DNA of 42,621 nucleotides, taken from the NCBI GenBank assembly GCA_905233645.1, contig CAJODZ010000027.1, positions 1 to 42,621 on the forward strand, in the 5' to 3' direction. The position numbers were made by a program, and so were the translations under genes. A model generated the notes under the pieces. That model was not told the origin of the DNA, ran no database searches, and saw nothing but the letters and a program-made list of their open reading frames with translations. Shown here piece after piece: positions 16,848 through 25,108 of this stretch. Each line of letters opens with the position of its first letter. Position 1 is the first letter of the stretch. The DNA comes from an uncultured Synergistales bacterium (GTDB lineage Bacteria > Synergistota > Synergistia > Synergistales > Aminobacteriaceae).

Positions 16848-18785
16848 TTATTGCGTTAATTTTAAATTCGCGTCTTCCCATTCTGAATATAAAACGTTTA
16901 AAATTTTCTCAGTGTTTTTGCGTTCAATCATAAGAGCTTGAATTTCGGATGAGTTATTTAAAAAATTTGGGTCGCATAATTTTTTATCAATGTCAGAGAT
17001 TTTCGCTTCGCATTCTGTAATTTTGTTCTCAAGTTCGGTGATTTGCTTTTTTAAAATTTTCGTTTCGGGCGAAATTAAGGGTTTTGATTTTTTAGCAGAC
17101 GATATCTTTTTAGCTGAAACGTCCGTTTTCTCGTTCGCATTAAAAAATTCTTCGCGCTTCTCCAAAAAGTAAGAGTAATTCCCTGCGTAATCGTATAAAA
17201 TTCCGTCGCGAATTTCTAAAACTCTTTCAGCTAAATTATCTAAAAAATGCCGGTCGTGCGAAACAATTAACAAAGTTCCTTGATATTTTAATAATGCACG
17301 TTCAACAATTTCGCGCGTCGATTGGTCTAAATGGTTTGTCGGTTCGTCCAAAATTAAAAAATTAGTCTCGGCTAACATCAATTTATATAATGACAATCTA
17401 GCTTTCTCACCGCCGGATAAAATGCTGATAGGTTTGAAAATATCATCGCCCGAAAATAAAAATGCTCCTAATAAATTTCTGCGTTGAGGCTCGTTTAATT
17501 TTGAATTAACGCTTTTTGCTTCATCCCAAACAGTATTTTTATAATTAAGATTTTTAGTATTGTCCTGTGAAAAATATGCCGCTTTGACGTTATGACCGTA
17601 TTTTATAATTCCAGCGTCCGGATTTTCATTCAAGCTTATTAAACGCAATAACGTCGATTTTCCAGCCCCGTTCACTCCAACTAACGCAACGCGTTCGCCC
17701 CTGTTTAAGACAAAATTAACATCGTGAAAAATATTTACGCCGTCGTAATTTTTAGCAAGTTTTTCAACTTTCAAAACTTCAAGTCCGCTCGCCGGAGCTT
17801 CGGGAATATCAAGTTTTAAACTTTTTTCGCGGCCAGTTAAATTTAATTCAAGCTTTTTGATTTTCTCAAGTTGTTTAATTCTGCTTTGAACTTGTGCGGC
17901 CTTTGTAGCTTTGTATCTGAAACGGGTAATAAAGCTTTCAATTTTTTGAATTTTATTCTGTTGAGCGGTTATATTCTTTTCGAGAATTTCGGTGTTCTTC
18001 TCTTTGACAATCAAATAATTTTCATAATCATACGGGTAAAAAATAATTTTGCCGTTATCAATATCAACAATGCTCGTCGCAATATTATCTAAAAATCTCC
18101 GGTCGTGCGAAATTGCTATGACACCGCCTTTGAAATTCATCAGCCAATTTTCAAGCCATTCCATACTCTCCGTATCTAAATGGTTTGTCGGCTCATCAAG
18201 CAATAAAAAATTATGCGGACTGACCAAAATTGCAGCGAGTGCAATTCTCATTTTCCAACCGCCTGAAAATTCATCGCAGCTTTTTAATTCATCGCCCTTC
18301 ACAAAACCTAAGCCGTGTAAAACTTTTAAGCAAATCGCTTCAAATTCAAAACCGCCTGCATTTTCAAACATGCGTTCTAATTTTGAATGTTGCGTTAATA
18401 AATTTTCAAGTTCAGGATTTTTATTGTCATTGAGATTTTCAAAGCTTGATAATTTATGCTCGACAGTCCTTAATTTATTTTCGATTTCAAGAATGCCCGC
18501 ACGAGATTTTAAATACTCAAGCAAATTTACAGGCTCAAGCTCCTTCATCAAGTCTTGCGGCAAATATCCTATATCTAAATTTTTTGAACGCGAAATCTCA
18601 ATACTGGAATTATAAAAATCATTTTCGCCGGCAATTATTTTTAAGAGAGTTGTTTTTCCAGTTCCGTTATTACCGACAATTCCGAGACGCGCATTATCTG
18701 GAATTTGAATAGCAGCGTTTTTAAAAATAATTCTTTCGCCGAACGATAAATTTAAATTTTTAATATCAATCAAAATCAGCTTCAC
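16848..18785 (-). CDS. ABC-F family ATPase
   Basis: A 645-residue soluble protein with two ABC ATPase domains and no membrane segments, as in ABC-F translation factors. Domain 1 has Walker A GNNGTGKTT, signature FSGGWKMRIALA and Walker B LLLDEPTNHLD. Domain 2 has Walker A GVNGAGKST, signature LSGGEKARLSLY and Walker B LILDEPTNHLD. Between them is the charged linker typical of ABC-F (QNKIQKIESFITRFRYKATKAAQVQSRIKQL), and the C-terminus is coiled-coil (ILKKQITELENKITECEAKISDIDKKL), as in Uup/YdiF-type members. ABC-F proteins act on the ribosome, as translation-rescue factors or as antibiotic protection; the sequence does not distinguish these. The ATG at 18785 begins MKLILIDIKNLNLSFG; a TTG start four codons in is possible. 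Confidence 0.88.
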   Translation of the reverse strand: MKLILIDIKNLNLSFGERIIFKNAAIQIPDNARLGIVGNNGTGKTTLLKIIAGENDFYNSSIEISRSKNLDIGYLPQDLMKELEPVNLLEYLKSRAGILEIENKLRTVEHKLSSFENLNDNKNPELENLLTQHSKLERMFENAGGFEFEAICLKVLHGLGFVKGDELKSCDEFSGGWKMRIALAAILVSPHNFLLLDEPTNHLDTESMEWLENWLMNFKGGVIAISHDRRFLDNIATSIVDIDNGKIIFYPYDYENYLIVKEKNTEILEKNITAQQNKIQKIESFITRFRYKATKAAQVQSRIKQLEKIKKLELNLTGREKSLKLDIPEAPASGLEVLKVEKLAKNYDGVNIFHDVNFVLNRGERVALVGVNGAGKSTLLRLISLNENPDAGIIKYGHNVKAAYFSQDNTKNLNYKNTVWDEAKSVNSKLNEPQRRNLLGAFLFSGDDIFKPISILSGGEKARLSLYKLMLAETNFLILDEPTNHLDQSTREIVERALLKYQGTLLIVSHDRHFLDNLAERVLEIRDGILYDYAGNYSYFLEKREEFFNANEKTDVSAKKISSAKKSKPLISPETKILKKQITELENKITECEAKISDIDKKLCDPNFLNNSSEIQALMIERKNTEKILNVLYSEWEDANLKLTQ

Positions 18786-18820
18786 CTATGAAAATTTTAA
18801 CATGCATAATTTAAAATTTT

Positions 18821-18937
18821 ACGCCTTAAAAAATTTAACACTTTGTTTCAAAATCGATATGCTGAAAAATTTTGCGGCTGTTAAATTTATAAAAGCTTTT
18901 TTGTAGTGGTAAACGTAGTTGCAAAAAATAACAGCCC
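18821..18937 (+). repeat. 117-bp intergenic repeat, copy B
   Basis: Same orientation as copy A (6104-6220), with four mismatches and no gaps. As in copy A, the distal end overlaps a minus-strand terminator hairpin. The 210-base gap 18786-18995 contains only this repeat and the terminator. Confidence 0.85.
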
Positions 18938-18959
18938 CCTTCGTGTAAAAGAGCTGTTA
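18929..18959 (-). terminator. terminator of the TctC-like gene (minus strand)
   Basis: TAACAGC and GCTGTTA form a perfect 7-bp stem with a loop of about 17 bases. On the minus strand it is followed by TTTTTTG within repeat copy B. Confidence 0.6.
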
Positions 18960-18995
18960 AATTTTTAATCATTATAGCAAAATTATTTTCGCAAA

Positions 18996-20728
18996 TTATT
19001 TTTGAGGCGGCGTTATTCCTTGCGGGTATGCTGGCAACGGAGGCGTTACGTCTGAAAGTCCTTCCATGCCGCTCGTAATTAAACCGTCTAAAGTATTTCC
19101 GCGCCAAGTTTTTATATAATCATCAGCTTTCGCACCCGTGTAACCTAAAAATCTTACGTGATATTTTTTCAACATGGCTTGAAATTCTGCATTTTGGCCT
19201 GCTTTTTCATAAGCATCGCTCAAAGTTTTTATAAGTTCCGGATTTACATCGTCTTTTATAAAAATCCCGTAAAACGCTCCCCAAGGTAAATATTTAAAAA
19301 ATCCTGGATAATCTACAATTATGCTCGGCACTTCAGGAATATCCGGATCAGGTTCAGGCGCAATGACACATAAAAAACTGATGTTACCTTTTTGATATTC
19401 ACCTATTGCGTGCTGCAATAAACATATTGAACATTCTACTTCGCCGCTCTCAAATTTACTTGTTCAAATTCCGCGCCCGTTACGTCTTTCAAAAATGCGC
19501 ACAACGCCCAACCAGTACTCCCAAGTCCGGTAACAGCACATTTAATTTGTCTTGGGTGAGCTTTTGCGTCCTCGATTAAACCAGTCAAAGTCGTATATTT
19601 TGAACCTGGTCTAACGATAATTCCTGTTGTTAATTCGCCAATTAAATATATGCTTTTAAATTTTTCGTAACTCAAAGGGCTTAAACCGATTTTGTCATGC
19701 AAAGCCGCGTGTTCAGAACCCATTAAAATTGTATAGCCGTCTGATTTTGATTCGTAAACATAACGCATTCCGATTGCACCAGATTGACCGGCTATGTTAG
19801 TGATATTTATCGGCTGTCCTAATTCTTTTGCGGCAATCTCAGTTACAGCACGGCACAAAACATCTGTTGCACCGCCCTTACTCATTTGAACGATACCCGT
19901 AATTTCGTGTTCAGGATAACCGGATTTTTTAGGAGCTTGAGCTTTATTATCGGGTTTGCTTTCAGGTTTAGGGGTTGGGTTTGTTGACGGAGCTTTTTTA
20001 TCGGAAGGGGTATCAATTTTTTGAGCGACGTTTTGATTTTTGTTGTCATTAGGTTTAGCAAAGAAGTTATTAAAATTTCCGCCGCGCCACTTAATTAAAT
20101 AATCTTGAGCTTCAACGCTTGTTAATCCCAAAAATTTAACGTTATTTTTTTCGAGAGTGTTTTTAATTTTTGACGCTTCCGCAGCATTTTTAAAGGCTTC
20201 GGCCAATTTGTTTTTAATTTCGTCGGGCGTACCGTTTTTAACGTAAACACCATAAATAACGCCTTTTGAGAAATAATTAAATTTTTCGGGCGATGATTGT
20301 AAAATTTGCATCGACATATAGCCTTCAATAGGAATTATAAAAACACCTTCAGTTGCTTCACCAGTTAAAAATATACATTCAAAATCGTCATAATTTATAG
20401 CGTTTAAATTATTGGATTTTTCATCAACATTATTGCGCTCAATGCCCACGAAAAAAGTATAACCGTCAGCAGGCGATGAATTTAAATATTTTAAAGCCGC
20501 TGAATTTAAATTATTATCAAACGTCCAAACGCTTACAGGCTGTTCAAAAACTTTTTCAAGCCCTAAAATAAGTTCACGCGCAAAAAAATTATCTTCTCCG
20601 TTTTCGTCAAGTTGAACAACGCCCGTTACTTCATGTTCCGGAAAAGCAGCGAGCGCCGTTAAATTAGTATTTAATAAAAACATTGACAACACCGACACGC
20701 ATATTAAAAAATGTTTACGTAATCTCAT
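18996..20728 (-). pseudogene. tandem-domain TctC-like binding protein, broken by deletion/frameshift
   Basis: The frame from 20728 has a signal peptide (MRLRKHFLICVSVLSMFLLNTNLTALA), then a first shortened TctC-like domain (FPEHEVTGVVQLDENG ... VKFLGLTSVEAQDYLIKWRGG). A Pro/Lys linker (PTPKPESKPDNKAQAPKKSG) follows, then a second, more typical TctC domain (YPEHEITGIVQMSKGGATDV). The frame stops at 19436, just after VNLRAAK. The matching end of domain 2 (SGEVECSICLL ... VRFLGYTGAKADDYIKTWRG) continues in another frame through 18996. Alignment of the two domains suggests a few codons are missing at the junction, perhaps through recombination between GGCGAAGTA-like repeats. TctC proteins bind solutes for tripartite tricarboxylate transporters; no TctA or TctB gene is near. 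The first domain lacks the usual GGxTD ligand loop. Confidence 0.75.
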
Positions 20729-20835
20729 TTCAAAAACCCGCCTCTTAAATAAAAAATTTTTTTAGAATTGTATTTGAAAAATTTTAACATGTTCGATTGA
20801 AAATATCGTTGAAGCGTTCATTTTTTGATTGGCAA

Positions 20836-20875
20836 TATTTAAAAATTCCTCCAAGTCCTAAAACCCAGAGGAATT
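20836..20875 (-). terminator. terminator of the DUF1919 gene
   Basis: AATTCCTC (20844-20851) and GAGGAATT (20868-20875) form a perfect 8-bp stem. Read on the minus strand it is followed by TTTAAAT. It lies 20 bases after the stop codon. Confidence 0.75.
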
Positions 20876-20894
20876 GAATTAAAAAATTATTAAA

Positions 20895-21527
20895 TTATTC
20901 GGCGTTAAAAAATTTTATATAGTCCCAATCGTCAACAGCTTGCTTAAATGAGAATATTTCCGGCCAGCTAAAAACATGTGGCGCACCTATTCCGTTAGAG
21001 ACTGGATTTTTGATATTGAGCTTTACGGCTGATTTAACGTCTGGATAATCTTTATAAGTGAACAAAACTTTGTGCTTATAAGGTAATTCATCAAATTGTT
21101 TTACGATTTCGGGGCTTGAGTATTCACCGTCTGTCATCATTATGAATAAATTATCGAAGTCGATACGTTTTGAGCGTTCATACCATTTTGCAACGGCCTC
21201 GTCAAAATTTTGATAGTGCATAAAGTAAACTTTTATATCGTCCAAAATTCCGACTGGAAAATTTTTATCGTTTTCAAAATCCTGTACAACAGGCAATGAT
21301 AAATAACGCTTTAAATCAGCACAGAATTTTACAAAGTCGCCAGCTGTGAAATATAAATTAACTGTTGGTGAATTAAATTTTAAACCTAATTCGTGCAACA
21401 ACAAAGCTCCTGTGCAGTCTTTAGATATTACGGAAAAATTTTTGTTGGTAAGTTGTTTACTTTTGTTTCTTACATTTGCGCTACGGATAAATCTGCGGAA
21501 CTTGTTCCAAACTCTGAGGGCTATCAT
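20895..21527 (-). CDS. DUF1919 exopolysaccharide-type protein downstream of a heptamer repeat
   Basis: A 210-residue soluble protein. It fits DUF1919, a family found in capsule and exopolysaccharide clusters. Supporting segments are TNKNFSVISKDCTGALLLHELGLKFNSPTVNLYF (about residues 28-60), DFVKFCADLKRYL, FIMMTDGEYSSPEIVKQFDELPYKHKVLFTY and the Trp/Pro-rich end. Biochemical function is not established. The ATG at 21527 follows AAAGAGGG about 10 bases upstream. Six tandem GCGAACT units lie 60-105 bases upstream, inside a short leader frame that starts at GTG 21653 behind a perfect AAGGAGG. In one of the three repeat phases that leader frame would run to a TGA overlapping this ATG (ATGA). Expression may thus depend on repeat number, which is an inference. 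Confidence 0.7.
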   Translation of the reverse strand: MIALRVWNKFRRFIRSANVRNKSKQLTNKNFSVISKDCTGALLLHELGLKFNSPTVNLYFTAGDFVKFCADLKRYLSLPVVQDFENDKNFPVGILDDIKVYFMHYQNFDEAVAKWYERSKRIDFDNLFIMMTDGEYSSPEIVKQFDELPYKHKVLFTYKDYPDVKSAVKLNIKNPVSNGIGAPHVFSWPEIFSFKQAVDDWDYIKFFNAE

Positions 21528-21569
21528 GATTTTGTAAACCCTCTTTTGTTAAGAAGACGTATAGAATTT

Positions 21570-21653
21570 TTAGAAATAGTATACGCTACTGCGAACTGCG
21601 AACTGCGAACTGCGAACTGCGAACTGCGAACTATTATGTGCAAATTGCCGCAC
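21570..21653 (-). CDS. short leader reading frame containing the heptamer repeats
   Basis: A GTG start at 21653 sits nine bases after a perfect AAGGAGG (minus strand, 21663-21669). The frame reads MRQFAHN, then two SSQFAVR heptapeptides encoded by the 7-bp repeat, then SSVYYF and a stop. If it is translated, its stop position is set by repeat number: with five or eight units the frame would continue to the DUF1919 start codon. A TTG three codons earlier is in frame. It could instead be untranslated leader RNA. Confidence 0.35.
   Translation of the reverse strand: MRQFAHNSSQFAVRSSQFAVRSSVYYF
21588..21632. repeat. heptanucleotide tandem repeat (GCGAACT)6
   Basis: Six perfect GCGAACT units (21591-21632) plus three bases of a seventh, with no spacers. 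The 7-bp period is not a multiple of three, so each gain or loss of a unit shifts any reading frame through it. It lies upstream of the DUF1919 gene on the minus strand and upstream of the epimerase gene on the plus strand. About 130 bases on its plus-strand side hold the epimerase leader. Confidence 0.95.
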
Positions 21654-21704
21654 TTTTGTCAACCTCCTTATTGCTGAAAATATCGTGTAAATTTTTAAAT
21701 TCGT

Positions 21705-21733
21705 TTGTTGCAATACACGCCGTTGAATATTAG
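21705..21733 (+). promoter_or_regulatory. possible promoter of the epimerase gene
   Basis: TTGTTG followed after about 17 bases by TATTAG, a fair match to a sigma-70 type -35/-10 pair, about 40 bases upstream of the epimerase ATG. Confidence 0.35.
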
Positions 21734-21770
21734 CATATCCTTTCTAAAAAATAATCGGAGTTGAAATTTT

Positions 21771-22640
21771 ATGCGAATAATTATTACTGGTCTCACAAGT
21801 TATATAGGCAATGCGTTAAAAAATTATTTATCGGCTTGGCCGGAATTTGAAATAAAATGCGTAAGCTTACGTGAAGATTTAAGCGCGCTCGATTTTAAGG
21901 GTTACGATGTAATTTTTCATGCGGCCGGAATTGCTCACGATAACGCTAAAAAAATCGCTGGCGATAAAAATAATTTGTATTACGAAATTAACACAGACTT
22001 GACTTTTAAAACGGCTCTTAAAGCTAAAAACGAAGGCGTTAAACAATTTATATTTATGAGTTCGGCGATTATATATGGAAATTCTGCACCAATCGGTGAA
22101 AATAAAATCATTACAACAAATACTCAGCCAGCTCCGCAAAGTGATTACGCTGAAAGTAAGTTACAGGCCGAAAATAAATTATTAACTCTCCAAAATGATG
22201 ACAGCTTTAAAATTTGTATCATACGCGCTCCAATGGTTTACGGGCAAAATTCAAAGGGCAATTATAAATTATTGTCGCGCCTCGCTAAATTAACTCCTCT
22301 ATTTCCCAAAATAAATAATTCGCGCTCGATGATTTATATAAAAAATTTATGTGAGTTCGTCCACTTGATGATTTTAAATAACGAACAGGGAATTTTTTGG
22401 CCGCAAAATTCTGATTACGTCTGTACAGCTAATTTAGTTCAGGCAATCGCAAAAACACACAACCGCAAAATATTTTTAATTCCGGGCTTTAAATTTATAT
22501 TAAAAATTTTGGCCAGGTTCACCCCGTTAATCAATAAAGCGTTTGGAAGTCTGGCCTATGATAAAAATTTAAGCGAATATAAATTCAATTACAATCTCGT
22601 GAATTTTGAGGACAGCATTAAAGAGAGCGAAAGCGTTTGA
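21771..22640 (+). CDS. NAD-dependent epimerase/dehydratase (extended SDR)
   Basis: A nucleotide-sugar epimerase/dehydratase-like enzyme of 289 residues. The N-terminal Rossmann motif is slightly altered (MRIIITGLTSYIGNALKNYL). Further SDR signs are VIFHAAGIAHDNAK, then FIFMSSAIIYGNSAP with the catalytic Ser. The catalytic YAESK pair follows near residue 126, and RAPMVYGQNSKGNYKLL after it. Extended SDRs of this shape act on UDP- or dTDP-sugars for surface polysaccharides, and the flanking glycosyltransferases support that. The exact reaction is not determinable. CGGAG lies about 10 bases before the ATG. It is a single plus-strand gene inside a minus-strand glycosyltransferase region and ends only four bases from the convergent glycosyltransferase, with no terminator hairpin that I can see between them. 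Confidence 0.82.
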   Translation: MRIIITGLTSYIGNALKNYLSAWPEFEIKCVSLREDLSALDFKGYDVIFHAAGIAHDNAKKIAGDKNNLYYEINTDLTFKTALKAKNEGVKQFIFMSSAIIYGNSAPIGENKIITTNTQPAPQSDYAESKLQAENKLLTLQNDDSFKICIIRAPMVYGQNSKGNYKLLSRLAKLTPLFPKINNSRSMIYIKNLCEFVHLMILNNEQGIFWPQNSDYVCTANLVQAIAKTHNRKIFLIPGFKFILKILARFTPLINKAFGSLAYDKNLSEYKFNYNLVNFEDSIKESESV

Positions 22641-22643
22641 TTA

Positions 22644-23752
22644 TTAAATTACGTCCTTAAAAATTTTGTCGTAATCATGAACGAACGCATTATTATATTT
22701 TTCGAGACAATTCGCGCTCATTGTAAATAATTTTTCGGGCGTTAAGGCTAAAATTTTCTCAACAGTCTCATCTAAATTTTCAGGATTTATATTTATGCCT
22801 AAGTCGTCATCTTCAACCATTGAGCGCATATCGCCTAAAGAATTATTCACAAACGGTAAACCCGAACGAATATATTCAACAGCTTTTAATGGCATAGTCG
22901 AATTTATCTCGCTTTTCGGAGTGCATAACCCTAAATCGCAGATTGAATATATTTTATTCTTCATTGCCGTGTCAAAAATTACACCGTGGCAAGTGCGCTT
23001 ATAAAATCATCAAGACCATTTCCAGCGCCGATGAAGTGTATATAAATTTTTTTGTGTTTGGCTAATTTAGAAAGCAACTTAACCGCTAAATCAGTATCAA
23101 CAATGTAATTCACATTGCCTAAATGACAGAACGTTATTTTATCCGCGATATCAAATTCGTGTTTAGGCAATTCTTCAACTTTAGCTGCGTCCGGTGAAGG
23201 GAATAAAATTTTCGTGTTTAAATTCGGGTGTGTAGTCTTTAAAAAATCTTCACAGGCTTTCGACACGCAAACTACTAAATCGGCTTCGGCAATATAATTT
23301 TCGCGCAAACCTTTCCATAATTTAAACGGCAGCGCAAATAATTTACTGTTTTTCAATTTAGGCATACTCTCAGGCCATGAGTCATACATATCAAAAATCA
23401 CGCGCGTGTTTTTAAAATTGCGTTTAAATTTAATAATTTCGCGTATCAAAATATTTGGCGGAAACATGCAATAAATTACGTCCGGCATCTTTTCGCACAA
23501 AATTTTATAAACACCCTTTGCAAATGCGTAATGCGAATATAATCTTGTGAAAGACATATTTTTTTTGTAAGCCGGAACGTGAATTAAAATTGTTCTGTCA
23601 TCTTGAATAATAGAAGCTTTGCCGCTGAAGTGATTATAATCAGGGATTAAATAGCTGGTATCAAAATTTTTAGAGCTGAAATAAATTAAAATACCCTTCA
23701 TTCTGATTGCGTAATAATCAAAACAGCTAACACACACACATTTTTTGCTCAT
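22644..23752 (-). pseudogene. glycosyltransferase (GT-B, family 4-like) with a frameshift
   Basis: The frame from 23752 gives the N-terminal two thirds (MSKKCVCVSCFDYYAIRMKG; RVIFDMYDSWPESMP; ADLVVCVSKACEDFL; ITFCHLGNVNYIVDTDLAVKLL; HFIGAGNGLDDFISALATV) and then stops. The missing C-terminal third follows at once in another frame (VIFDTAMKNKIYSICDLGLCTPKSEINSTMPLKAVEYIRSGLPFVNN), with the donor-binding region expected of GT-B enzymes. A single-base loss near GCCACGGTGTAATTTT (22972-22988) explains the break and is not in a long homopolymer. The protein would have transferred a sugar in surface polysaccharide assembly. It starts three bases after the next glycosyltransferase and shares its transcript. 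It may be a true pseudogene or a sequence error. Confidence 0.75.
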
Positions 23753-23755
23753 GTT

Positions 23756-24943
23756 TTAAGAATTTCCCCCTGTGACGAAATCGCGGTAACGTTTAAAAAA
23801 TTTTCGCCTGCGCTCATCAAGTTTATTAGCCTGATAATTTTTAGCGTGATTAAAATTTTGTTCAGCCTGTAATTTTAAATCTTCGGCCATGAAATTTTTA
23901 ATAACTCTAACTAAATCATTAACATCGCCGCGCTTGAAAATACAATTTGAATTTACGAGTTCAGGATTTCCGCCGGTACTTGAAGCAATAACGGGACATG
24001 CGCGGCTTAAAGCTTCGACAACAGCTCTCGATAAACCTTCCTGCATACTTGGCTGAATGTAAACATCAATGCTGTCAAGCCATTTAAAAACCTCTTCATG
24101 AGTTAATTCGCCGTTAAAAATCACTTTGTCGGTTAAATTATATTTTTGCGCCTGAGCTTTTAAAAATTCATCATTGCCGCCGCCGGTTAATTCGTATCTG
24201 ATATTAAATTCATCGCGTAATCTGTCCATAGCCTGAATAAAAAAGTGTTGGCCTTTAGCTTTGTTACCGATACCGCCAGTTGTGCCGAAGACTATTTGAT
24301 TTTGAGCTGACATGTTTTGAATTTTAACTAATCTATTTTTTAAAGCGTCTTCATCTATCTCATTTAACACAACGTCTGAAGCAAATTCTGAAATTCCGTT
24401 CGTAGGATATTTAGCTTGCAGCCATTTTTCCGTAACGTATAACACAAAAGCGGCGTTCTTAATAACTTTGCGTGAATTTAATTCCATAATCGGGGCTAAA
24501 AATTTTCCGAGCAAACTATAATTCCAGTATTCGTCCCATGCATAACCAGCCGCTTCTGCAAAATAAGGTTTATTCATTTTTAAAGCAATCCCAGCCGCCA
24601 TGACAGCAATAACTCCGCCGCGAACGAATATTAAATTTTTATCGCGCATATTTTCAGCAAGACGTTTTTTATGTTTAAGATATTGCGTTAAAAAGATTTT
24701 CGGGTTGCTTAAATTTGGAAACTCAAGAATTTTTACAGCCGGCAAATTTAAAACTTCCTGATGAGCTTTTTCAGCCGTAGTATTTAAATTATAAACGCGC
24801 GTCGCAACAGTCAATTCGTCGCAAACTTCTAAATAACGCGCGAATAAATCATTTGTCATTGTCGTACTGCAATAACTCCCGTTAATGTCTTTATAAAGCG
24901 GTAAATAATGGCAAAAAATACCTTTAATCAAATTTCTAATCAC
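23756..24943 (-). CDS. glycosyltransferase family 4
   Basis: An intact 395-residue GT-B enzyme. The N-terminal domain contains FCHYLPLYKDINGSYCSTTMTNDLFARYLEVCDELTV and NLIFVRGGVIAVMAAGIAL. The C-terminal domain holds VFGTTGGIGNKAKGQHFFIQAMDRL and VIFNGELTHEEVFKWLDSIDVYIQPSMQEGLSRAVVEALSRACPVIASSTGGNPEL. The EGLSRAVVEA segment is the E-X7-E-like nucleotide-sugar contact of family 4. Donor and acceptor are unknown. It is the first gene of a two-gene minus-strand unit, and the next gene's ATG is three bases from its TAA. The 165-base gap upstream (24944-25108) is AT-rich and holds the divergent promoter region of the TolC operon. Role in envelope polysaccharide is inferred from family and neighbours. 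Confidence 0.85.
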   Translation of the reverse strand: MIRNLIKGIFCHYLPLYKDINGSYCSTTMTNDLFARYLEVCDELTVATRVYNLNTTAEKAHQEVLNLPAVKILEFPNLSNPKIFLTQYLKHKKRLAENMRDKNLIFVRGGVIAVMAAGIALKMNKPYFAEAAGYAWDEYWNYSLLGKFLAPIMELNSRKVIKNAAFVLYVTEKWLQAKYPTNGISEFASDVVLNEIDEDALKNRLVKIQNMSAQNQIVFGTTGGIGNKAKGQHFFIQAMDRLRDEFNIRYELTGGGNDEFLKAQAQKYNLTDKVIFNGELTHEEVFKWLDSIDVYIQPSMQEGLSRAVVEALSRACPVIASSTGGNPELVNSNCIFKRGDVNDLVRVIKNFMAEDLKLQAEQNFNHAKNYQANKLDERRRKFFKRYRDFVTGGNS

Positions 24944-25044
24944 CCATTTCTAGTTTTAAATAATAAGAATTTTAACAGCTCCAACGTCAAAAATTACCGG
25001 CATTCAAAAATAAGCTCTTTCATGAAAATTTCACATGATATGAA

Positions 25045-25050
25045 TATAAT
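25045..25050 (+). promoter_or_regulatory. possible -10 box of the tolC-macA operon
   Basis: A perfect TATAAT lies about 60 bases before the tolC-like start, in the divergent gap after the glycosyltransferase genes. A matching -35 is not evident, so this is weak support on its own. Confidence 0.3.
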
Positions 25051-25108
25051 CAATCACGAAAAATCTTAAAAATCATGTTAATTTTTCAGGGAGGAATTTT
25101 TAAAAGGA

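Noticed and set aside
18835-19107. 90-residue minus-strand ORF in the repeat B region
   Set aside because: It overlaps the TctC pseudogene in another frame and reads through the repeat and terminator; no protein-like features.
19430-19450. programmed ribosomal frameshift in the TctC gene
   Set aside because: No slippery sequence or downstream stimulator is visible and codons appear to be missing, so deletion is simpler.
21588-21632. CRISPR-like array at the heptamer tract (also 41101-41163)
   Set aside because: Units are 7 bp with no spacers, so these are simple tandem repeats; no cas genes are present.
21393-21677. plus-strand ORF whose translation contains NCELRTA repeats
   Set aside because: It is antisense to the DUF1919 gene; the peptide repeat is only the heptamer tract translated.
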